A stretch of 64,000 nucleotides of DNA, taken from Symsagittifera roscoffensis. Its lineage: Eukaryota > Xenacoelomorpha > Acoela > Convolutidae. The stretch spans positions 1 through 64,000 of the forward strand of contig NW_026971617.1 of assembly GCF_963678635.1 (NCBI RefSeq), given 5' to 3'. How positions within the stretch are numbered: position 1 is the first letter of the stretch; each line of letters begins with the position of its first letter. Shown one piece after another: positions 1-7,690 of the stretch. The translations under genes and the position numbers were made by a program. Under the pieces are notes generated by a model, which was given only the letters and a program-made list of their open reading frames with translations, was not told the origin of the DNA and made no database searches.

Positions 1-383
1 GTGAACAATTTTTAGACAGCTTAGTTTTGTAAATTTCCGAGGGGAGTGGGAAACTAGTAGGACTTTATACGAGTTTTAGAGCCGGTTATCGCCGCTAAGC
101 GCCGACGCTCGCGTAGCGCGCCTACTGGCGACCTTAAATTGATAATCTTAAGCTAATTTTCAAAATTTGCAAGTTGTGGTTTTTCTTAATTTTTGCGAGT
201 TGTCTTTTATTGCGAGTTGTATTTTGTTGCCAGTTTATGCAGTATCTTTCTTATTTTAGCCTCCCCCTTCCTCCCTCATTGAGGCTATAATGTGAAATCT
301 GAAAACTCATTGAAACGAAGTTTCCCTAATCGACAAACAATTTAAGTAAATCATGTTTCAGATTCAAACCTGCAAAATAGATA
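1..383. other. non-coding, no gene seen
   Basis: AT-rich sequence with no convincing reading frame on either strand. A short GC-rich patch near 85-130 (gcgccgacgctcgcg) is the only compositional change. No repeat match to the rest of the window was seen. Confidence 0.5.
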
Positions 384-592
384 GGCTATTTTACAGTCCT
401 ACCTTTCGTACTGAGTTTTTTGTTTGTGTTGCGTATTATTACTGCTAATGCGCGATGTTACGATGTACAGTATGAAGAACAAATCTGATCACAGTTGTCG
501 ATTTGTTCACCACGCCAAATGTCATTGCATTATGATAACGTTAAATAAGCTTTTCAAAATTGAATTTGAAAGGGGGGAACTGGAAAAGAGCC
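384..592 (-). mobile_element. MITE family A copy (about 209 bp)
   Basis: A non-autonomous inverted-repeat element. The right end reads ...gaaaggggggaactggaaaagagcc and the left end is a degenerate inverse (ggctattttacag). The interior, in reverse complement, matches the split copy at 3846-3866 plus 22778-22974, including a shared stretch around tatgaagaacaaatctg. It has no coding capacity. No clear target-site duplication could be read. The terminal GGCTCTTTT core is shared with MITE family B in this window, so both may be mobilised by the same unseen transposase; that is inference. Confidence 0.7.
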
Positions 593-927
593 AATAAATA
601 CTATATGATCACTAAATTGTTTTACACAGTTTGATCCCCCACCACCACAATATGTTTTTGGCTGGTTACAATTCAAGGAAACTTAACAATTGATGCTCTC
701 AACTGCGATAAAATTGTTAGCGCGAACAAGTGGAGGGAATCAGGAAAAAAGCCCCCCCCCCTCCACACTTTTTGAGTGGAAAAAAGTTATAGATTGGAAA
801 CAAGAGCTTATCTGACCTTTTTGTTCAGAAGATATCACTGTCGTAGTTGGTGACTTCACCAGGAGAAATTCCAGAAAAACAGAAATTAGGGCCAAGGAAT
901 GGGTCATGCATAGAGGGTAAGCACGTT

Positions 928-1077
928 GGCTCTTTTTCCTAAACAATTCTACATGTAAATTGTTGACCACTTTATCCGATTGTTCTGAAAATTTACATAC
1001 AGTTTAATAAGGCCACGACGAACATATGTGGCCTTAATACTCAACCTCGTAAAACCACTCGTTACACTAATATATTG
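928..1077 (+). mobile_element. MITE family B, 3'-truncated copy
   Basis: Starts with GGCTCTTTTTCC and keeps the family interior (aaggccacgacgaacatatg, cctcgtaaaaccactcgtta), but stops where the next copy begins at 1078. It lies within the intron of the protease pseudogene. Confidence 0.6.
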
Positions 1078-1278
1078 GGCTCTTTTGCCTTTTTCCCCCA
1101 CGTTCAAATTTTTATATTTGAAGTTACTGTTCATTTTGTCCGATTGTCGTGAAAATTGACATGCAGACTAATTAGGCCATAACAAGCATATTTGGTTTCC
1201 ATAATTAACCTTGTAAAACCACTCGTTAGACCATAAAATTCATGTTTGAATGAAGTGGGGGGAAAAGGAACAAGAGCC
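1078..1278 (+). mobile_element. MITE family B copy (about 200 bp)
   Basis: Complete-looking element with inverted ends: GGCTCTTTTGCCTTTTTCCCCCAC on the left and gtggggggaaaaggaacaagagcc on the right. The interior has the family signature gaaaattgacatgcagacta and ccataaaattcatg. It directly abuts a truncated copy on its left. Its right end forms the first part of the 190 bp tandem array. Confidence 0.75.
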
Positions 1279-2083
1279 GAGTTGTTTTAAAAGTTTAATT
1301 ATGAAGACCAAATATGTTTGTCATGGCCTTATTAGTCCGCATGTCAATTTTGATGTTGATAGGGTGGTGGGAACTGTAATTTTACTTGTAAAAAACTGCA
1401 GGTGGGGGAAAGGAAAAACAACCATATATTGAAGCTCGTGTGAGGTGGGGGGAAAAGGAACAAGAGCCGAGTTGTTTTAAAAGTTTAATTATGAAGACCA
1501 AATATGTTTGTCATGGCCTTATTAGTCCGCATGTCAATTTTGATGTTGATGGGGTGGTGGGAACTGTAATTTTACTTGTAAAAAACTGCAGGTGGGGGAA
1601 AGGAAAAACAACCATATATTGAAGCTCGTGTGAGGTGGGGGGAAAAGGAACAAGAGCCGAGTTGTTTTAAAAGTTTAATTATGAAGACCAAATATGTTTG
1701 TCATGGCCTTATTAGTCCGCATGTCAATTTTGATGTTGATGGGGTGGTGGGAACTGTAATTTTACTTGTAAAAAACTGCAGGTGGGGGAAAGGAAAAACA
1801 ACCATATATTGAAGCTCGTGTGAGGTGGGGGGAAAAGGAACAAGAGCCGAGTTGTTTTAAAAGTTTAATTATGAAGACCAAATATGTTTGTCATGGCCTT
1901 ATTAGTCCGCATGTCAATTTTGATGTTGATGGGGTGGTGGGAACTGTAATTTTACTTGTAAAAAACTGCAGGTGGGGGAAAGGAAAAACAACCATATATT
2001 GAAGCTCGTGTGAGGTGGGGGGGAAAAGGAAAAAGAGCCATATAATTAAGCTCGTGTGAGGTGGGGGGAAAAAGAAAAAAAGC
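1250..2083 (+). repeat. 190 bp tandem array derived from MITE family B
   Basis: Four nearly identical 190 bp units start at 1250, 1440, 1630 and 1820, followed by a partial fifth copy and a further terminal stub to about 2083. Each unit holds the MITE interior in inverted orientation (tgaagaccaaatatg, tccgcatgtcaattttgatg) together with a gtggggggaaaagg end. Units 2-4 look identical over their length and unit 1 differs at only a few bases. This implies recent tandem amplification by slippage or unequal exchange, not four insertions. The 60-codon open frames in each unit are by-products of the repeat. Confidence 0.9.
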
Positions 2084-2947
2084 CAGCACGTCAATAATCA
2101 TAATTAATTATTCCCATTACAAATGATATCTAATAACAGAGTTATTTGGCTCCTCCCTTCTTTTAAGATGAAGGCAAAGCGGCATTTTTCCCTCCACATC
2201 CTCTTCTCCCACCTCAGACGAGACGAGGATTTTTTCCACCCCCTCCTGATATTAAAAAATAAAGCTGTTCAAAAATTGTTCACACGGCATTTTGCATGAA
2301 AGAAATATTGTAAAAATTTGTTCACCTGTTCACACTGACACATTTTAAGTCAGTTTATAACATTAAGTGTCATTTTAAAATGTTTTTCATATATTCAGAT
2401 CCAGTAAAAATTAAGTAAAAACTGTAAAAATTTTGCAAACGGGCTTAAATGAAAAAAAGCCGGTACTACTAACAAAAAAGACTTAATCAAAACTTATAAC
2501 TCTGAATATCTAACTTTATATACTTTCAAAGAAAGCTGTATATTTTAGAACGGCAAAAAAAAACATTATCCGAGTTTACCTGGAACGCAACAATTACCCA
2601 AAAAATATATCTAAGAGTTCTCTTCGAAAATCAAAGGCAAGAAAATCCTTTTTGGGCCTTTTTGTGAAGAGTTCTGTCCAAAAAGTCTATTGTTTTGTAA
2701 TACTGCATGTTTTGATGCCCAATTAACACCTAGAAATCAATTAACTCCTTTTCCTCTCCCCCAGAGCTCCCATTTTATAAGTAAGACTCTAACTTAGCTG
2801 CAAAAATCGCCCATAAGCGCCAAGAGAAGTATTCAATCGTTAAGTCCTGGTTGAGAACAAAGTTGTCAGTGATATGCTTGTAAAACCTATAATCATGTGT
2901 GTAAGAGAGTCGAGAACTCTAGGGCAACCGAAGGCAACAAAAGAGGT
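2084..2947. other. non-coding intronic sequence of the pseudogene
   Basis: AT-rich sequence between the tandem array and the next MITE. No open frame of note and no recognisable mobile element. Confidence 0.4.
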
Positions 2948-3153
2948 GTGCTCTTTTTTTCTTTTCCCCCTGCAATCTTTTATAATTCAAACTTTTGTTC
3001 AAATTGTCCAATTGTCCTGAAAATTGACATCCAGACTAATTAGACCATGGCAAACATATTTGATTGTCATAATGAACCTTGTAAAACTACCCCTTGGACT
3101 ATAAAATTGATGCTTGAGTTAGGTGGGGGGGGGGGGGGGGGGGGGGTAGAGCC
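2948..3153 (+). mobile_element. MITE family B copy with expanded poly-G end
   Basis: Left end is tgctctttttttcttttccccc. The interior has gaaaattgacatccagacta, and the right end is aggt, then 22 consecutive G, then tagagcc. The G run (3125-3146) sits where other copies have gtggggggaaaagg, so it is an expansion of the terminal G tract. Its true length may be uncertain in the assembly. Confidence 0.7.
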
Positions 3154-3247
3154 AAGAAGTGCAAGAATTTACGTTTTTACGGTAAGAGTTGGTTACAACA
3201 GTTTGCATGCCGAACAATTAAACAGTTACAAACAAAATTTGTTTTCA

Positions 3248-3323
3248 TATTTAACGTTGTATAGAACCCGCCGTTACAGCATAAAATTGATGCTTATGTG
3301 AGGTGGGGGAAAAGAAATGAGCC
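3248..3323 (+). mobile_element. MITE family B, right-end fragment
   Basis: Only the right part is recognisable: atatttaacgttgtatagaa, then cagcataaaattgatgctta, ending gtgaggtgggggaaaagaaatgagcc. It lies about 70 bp before the exon 3 acceptor of the protease pseudogene. Confidence 0.6.
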
Positions 3324-3845
3324 GAAAAGATCCAAAAAGAGCCTTAAATTGAAATCGCATTGAGTTAAAATGGTAACGACTTTTTGCTGTTTCAGGTTTG
3401 ACGACAAACGCAATGACATAGGGTTAATAAAATTAAGCAGATCTGTTAAAGGTCGTTCTATTCCTCTATGCACTGAAACGTACAAAAACTCAGGCTACGA
3501 CATCGCTGTGTGTGGTCTTGGTTATACCAACATGAACCCTGAAACCAATCCAGAAGTACTACAGGAAACAGTTTTGAGAGAGACTTATGAGAACTGTCAT
3601 TTCGACAATTTCAATAGAGACAAACAAGTTTGTATGGAAGCTAAATGTTCATACAGGTGAAGCTGTAAGGGCGATTCCTAAGGCCCTCTTTTTGTTCTAA
3701 ACAGCAGTGATCGAGCCAAATGCGTCTATGGAATTGTGAGTTACGGAACGCCTAACTGTGTGAGCGATGGTGTTTATACACGCGTGTCAGCGTACATAGA
3801 CTGGATAGAATCAAAAATGGATTAAATGGAAAAACATGAATATTC

Positions 3846-3866
3846 GGTTCTTTTCCAGTTCCCTCC
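3846..3866 (+). mobile_element. MITE family A, left part split by the LTR element
   Basis: The 21 bp ggttcttttccagttccctcc is the left terminal inverted repeat of a family A MITE. Its continuation is found only after the retrotransposon, from 22778. The last four bases, ctcc (3863-3866), are the target site duplicated by the LTR element. The evidence is the direct match of the joined pieces to the reverse complement of the intact copy at 384-592. Confidence 0.85.
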
Positions 3867-4276
3867 TGAGTTAGGACCGTGTTGGTTAACTCATAGAGTA
3901 ATTTCGGATAGGGTACACCGTCTGCTCGTCACGCTATCTTATTTTCGGCCGGATAGATTCGTGCAACTTCTTAGTCTAATACCGATCCTAATCTTACTCT
4001 TATACTATCTAGTCTCAGGTTGTTTAACTAGTCTCTGCTAGGCTCAATAGATCTAGGGTATACTGGTTTATTGCGGCTGCTGAAGTGCTCGGGAGAGTCC
4101 AACTAATTTCTAAGTTAAATTCAAATCTCTCTGGTGCTGAAATTACAAGTAACTTCAGCACTTACAAATAAGTGGGTTGTTAGTTAGTTGGATCATGATT
4201 GGTTAATATTAAATACTCTACATTGGTAAAATATCTAAATTATCCAATCATAAAATGTAGTTTAGATCAGGTTCCA
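3867..4276 (-). repeat. 3' LTR of the retrotransposon
   Basis: 410 bp direct repeat of 22368-22777. In plus orientation it begins tgagttaggaccg and ends caggttcca, giving TG...CA ends. On the element strand it contains an AATAAA polyadenylation-type hexamer (complement of 4067-4072) and an imperfect inverted repeat at 4134-4161 (gtgctgaaatt / aacttcagcac). It differs from the other LTR at one seen site in gttagttag(t/a)tggatc. Confidence 0.95.
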
Positions 4277-4290
4277 CCCATCCGGGTTTT
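4277..4290 (-). promoter_or_regulatory. possible polypurine tract (weak)
   Basis: On the element strand the bases just before the 3' LTR read acccggatggg. This is purine-rich only over the last seven bases (ggatggg), shorter and less pure than usual plus-strand primers. The position is right but the sequence is weak. Confidence 0.3.
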
Positions 4291-5890
4291 ACAGAGTTTT
4301 TTAGAATAGTTCTTCTGCAATTCGAAGGATGGATGATGGAAGTTGGTGTTTGGCGAACATCTTATTTCTTCTGTTTCCTTTTTGTTAAAGAAGTTCCAGG
4401 AAGCTGGAGTTAGAGACATAAGACGTTGTGTCTTCTAGTGACAACGACTAAGTCTTCGCAACAAACTCAAATCTGATTTCAGAATGGTTGGCTATGTCAG
4501 GTTTTTCTGTTCTGCGTGGAGAACTTCTTTTGTGTCTGATCTAGTTTGGGAATGGCGTGGAGATTGTGCGTGGAGGGGATGCCTGGTTACTCGGATCTGT
4601 ACGTATACTTGAACATCGAGGTGGTCATTGGTCTAGTTCAATGAAGTCCTTTTCTGCGAAGTCAAGTCGTACTCTAAATCCTTTGAGTTGTGATTGTGAG
4701 TGGCATATCGATTGTGGTTGGTCATTCTCTCTCGAGTGTAGTGGGGTCGTTTTGTCTTTAGATGTTCGTCCTTGGTGTTGTATTCTGATCTATGTATTGC
4801 ATAATGTAATTTACATTTTATAAAACATTTATTAGTTTAATATTTTTTAATTATGATTTTAGTTAGTTGTTTTCACAAAAGCTTTTTGTTTTAGTTCGGT
4901 TATTTTGAAGAGTTACTCACACTTGAGTAGCTCTTATTAAAAATAGAGGTGTGGTCACAAAGCGTGGATGTAGCACGGTGGGTTAGGCCGGCTATAGAGC
5001 ATGCTCAGGACGTCCTTCCTGGTGGGTTAGGCCAGGAGTGGGAGTATGATTTCATGCGGTTTTTGTGAGGGGTCCTGTAATGTGACAACGTTTTATGTTG
5101 GGTTTGTTGTGGTTTTTCTTATGTCTTGTTGGTTATGTCCTTTTTCCAAAAAGCAAATTGTTCGTGGTATGGGTTTGTCTTTCGACTTTTTTGTGTTTTA
5201 TTATTTCTTTCTTAGACTTTATAATAGTCTTCAAAAGAATAAATTATCCAGTTTTAAACTGGGTTAATCCGGTTTGGGTACCGTTGGTTTCCTTTTCTTA
5301 GTCATGCTGTTATTCTATGATTTGTGGTATTTAGTAAGCTGCGTTGGTTAGTTTTGTTTAGTATATGATTCCTTTCCAACCGGGTTAAAGGAAAGTTTGA
5401 AACATGTTATTATATGTTAGAGTTGTTGAGTGTGAAAACTTGAAACTGAAATTCATTATTTTAAACAATTCTTCGTGGGCGAGCTGTGCGAGTGTGGATA
5501 GAATTTCTGTGCGAATAAATGAGAATATCAAAAGGTTAGTACTGCATTTGCATTTTATTAATTTACTGCATAGAATTTGGAAATTTACTGTTAGTTATGG
5601 GGGAATTTTAAGTTACAAATTTTCATCATAATTAGATTTACTGCTTGTGGGGAAAATTTTAGAAATGAATTTATTGCATTGGTATTAAATTTGTAAATCT
5701 ATAAGTGTAAGAGATTAATAGAATTTTTGAAATCTGTTTGATGAAATTTGCGATTTTTATTTGTCTTTTGTGGTTATTGTAGGTGATGGTCGGATGAAGG
5801 CTAAAAATCTAAAGAAAACATGAATAAAGTATGGTGAGTTTTTTAATATTTTAATTAGTTAGTAATATTCATTTAATTCATACTTACCTG
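4291..5890 (-). other. long 3' untranslated region of the element
   Basis: About 1.6 kb between the last long frame and the 3' LTR with no convincing coding frame on either strand. It contains a 13 bp direct repeat, ggtgggttaggcc, at 4977-4989 and 5021-5033 in a locally GC-richer patch. The short frames here do not resemble known proteins. Confidence 0.5.
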
Positions 5891-7690
5891 TTAGTCGTCG
5901 GGGAAAAAACCGTGGGGGAAGATGTCGTGAATTAGTTCTGAAGTTGTTAGTAGTTTAGCTAAGATGCGGATGATATTTTTAGTCTGAAGCAGTGGCCAAA
6001 GCAATTGAAGTGCCTTAATAGTGGTTAGTTCTTCAGTGCCAACTGCAAACTCATAAGGTGTGTTTTGGATTAGATTATATAATTTGTGATTGAATTTAGT
6101 GTTGTGGATGAATTCTAAAATTGGGATTTCTATAGGTTGTACAAACTCGTGCGGGATAAGGAAGGGTCGGGATTCTTCGGCGTTGAAGGTCTTGGTGATG
6201 GGACAGAAGATGTACATTTGGGTTATGGGATCATAATTACGAAGAATACCATGGAGGTTAGTGTCTTTAATACAATATGTGAAATTTAGGAAAAATGGTG
6301 AAGTGTATTTGGAATTAATGAATTGAAAACGATGGTGTGGTTGTCTAGAGGGTGTGTGTAGGTCAAAGTGATTTTGGATGAAGCGATAATAACTATATGT
6401 GTGGGTTTGTTTAGTGCGCAACATAATATCGTGTGAGCAGTGTAAATCTCTTTCGTGTGGTGCAAGGAAATGAAAGGTTAGTGAAAATATTTGGAAGCGT
6501 TCTTTAAAACTTTCGTATGCTTGTGTGTCTGTTAGTGCTTCTGAAATAATGTGATCAAACTTTCGGTCGAAGATGTTTAGTGTAAATATATATGGTGTCT
6601 TGATGAAAAATTTCTCGGTAATTTGTGGATTAGCGAAGCGATCGTCGTCTAAGAATTGATCTTGGTTAGCTCTGATGATGTTGTGATCATAGTATTCGAG
6701 TGTATATTCGTTAGTTCTAGGTGCAGTGTGTGTTTTTAGTGATTTTTTATATCCAACGTAAGTAAATTGTCTAGGTGTTAGTGGTGTAGTGAGTCGATAT
6801 AGCATGTCCGTATTTCGCTCTATATCGATGTGAGTGTTAGATAAAGGTAAGCAAAGAGGGTTAGTAAAATGATAATATGAGGTCCAAGAGAGAGTGGGCA
6901 TTAAAACGTATTCATCTACAAAGTTGCGTGTTTCGTTAGTGTCGTGGGGGGTGTTTAAGGTGTATTGTGGGAATGAGGGTAAGGTGATGGCTAAAAATTC
7001 TTTTGTGTTAGTATGCTTGGGGTGGTTGATGTATTCACGGGCTGTTCCTGGTTTTGCTGGGAAAGGATGGTTGGGGAACTTTCTTTTAAAAGTGCGGTAA
7101 GCTCTATTAGTGTTGAGTGAAGATTCAGTTGATGTGGATGATGGTGCTAATGATTCAGTATAATTTGAAGAGGGTGTAGGGGTAGGGGGGTTGGATGAAT
7201 TTATTGTGGAGGAGATTTGGTTTATGGTTGGGGTATTAAGGTGGTAGGGTTGTTGTTGAAGGGTAATAAAATTATCTAGCTCTGGGGAGATTCGGGGGGT
7301 GTCTGGAGATGATTGGTCAGAATGGTATGAGGAGTAGGTTGGGGTAACTTGGGAAGCATAAGAGGGTGTGGGAGTGATTGGGTCAGGGTTATTGGATAAT
7401 ATGGGTTGAAAAGGGGGTTGAGAAAAATTAGAAGAGTTATGAAAATTATTGGATGGGGATGGTTCTGAGTCGGCAAATTCATCGGGGGTTTCAATATTCG
7501 GGTTATTGAGTTGTGAGATGGAATATAAAACTGAGATGTGTGAATTAGTGTCGGAATTCATGCCTGATGTTACATTACTAGGTGAAAAATCGGGTGGCGG
7601 AAAAGCAAAAAGTGGTATTATTGGGATTGGAGAGGTAAGATTGGTTGGGTGGGAATTTGATCGGTGTAGTGATCCAAGTTGGCGGCTCAT
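5891..7690 (-). CDS. 599-aa unknown protein of the retrotransposon
   Basis: Open frame of 599 codons, the last before the 3' end of the element. Its ATG overlaps the env stop in an ATGA junction (7687-7690). The first ~200 residues are low-complexity and rich in Ser, Pro, Thr and Asn. The remaining ~400 are globular-looking and rich in His, Tyr, Phe and Leu, ending HDIFPHGFFPDD. No signal peptide, transmembrane segment, zinc-binding pattern or catalytic motif was recognised. Because the reading frame is kept in an element with near-identical LTRs, it is probably translated. Its role (accessory, regulatory or structural) is unknown. Confidence 0.7.
   Translation of the reverse strand: MSRQLGSLHRSNSHPTNLTSPIPIIPLFAFPPPDFSPSNVTSGMNSDTNSHISVLYSISQLNNPNIETPDEFADSEPSPSNNFHNSSNFSQPPFQPILSNNPDPITPTPSYASQVTPTYSSYHSDQSSPDTPRISPELDNFITLQQQPYHLNTPTINQISSTINSSNPPTPTPSSNYTESLAPSSTSTESSLNTNRAYRTFKRKFPNHPFPAKPGTAREYINHPKHTNTKEFLAITLPSFPQYTLNTPHDTNETRNFVDEYVLMPTLSWTSYYHFTNPLCLPLSNTHIDIERNTDMLYRLTTPLTPRQFTYVGYKKSLKTHTAPRTNEYTLEYYDHNIIRANQDQFLDDDRFANPQITEKFFIKTPYIFTLNIFDRKFDHIISEALTDTQAYESFKERFQIFSLTFHFLAPHERDLHCSHDIMLRTKQTHTYSYYRFIQNHFDLHTPSRQPHHRFQFINSKYTSPFFLNFTYCIKDTNLHGILRNYDPITQMYIFCPITKTFNAEESRPFLIPHEFVQPIEIPILEFIHNTKFNHKLYNLIQNTPYEFAVGTEELTTIKALQLLWPLLQTKNIIRILAKLLTTSELIHDIFPHGFFPDD

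Larger units (their letters stand above)
829..3825 (+). pseudogene. chymotrypsin-like serine protease pseudogene (exons 2 and 3)
   Basis: Broken paralogue of the intact gene at 33382-34717. Exon 2 (829-916, 88 nt, same length as in the intact gene) encodes the strand after the catalytic His (VVVGDFT). Exon 3 (3396-3825) starts after a ttcag acceptor and encodes NDIGLIKLSRSV, which contains the catalytic Asp, and then runs to a C-terminal SAYIDWIE. Two in-frame stops break exon 3: TGA at 3658-3660, and TAA at 3679-3681, where it replaces a glycine of the GDSGG active-site motif (GDS-stop-GP). No exon 1 with signal peptide and catalytic His is visible; it is either left of the window or lost. 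The intron of about 2.5 kb is packed with family B MITE copies. The downstream end lies only about 20 bp before MITE A and the LTR element. Confidence 0.85.

Noticed and set aside
1250-2002. Four identical 60-codon frames
   Set aside because: Repeated because of the 190 bp tandem array; the sequence is a MITE and not protein-like.
3826-4041. 71-codon frame spanning the left LTR edge, with an equivalent in the right LTR
   Set aside because: It lies in LTR sequence on the strand opposite to the element's genes and is present twice only because the LTRs are identical.
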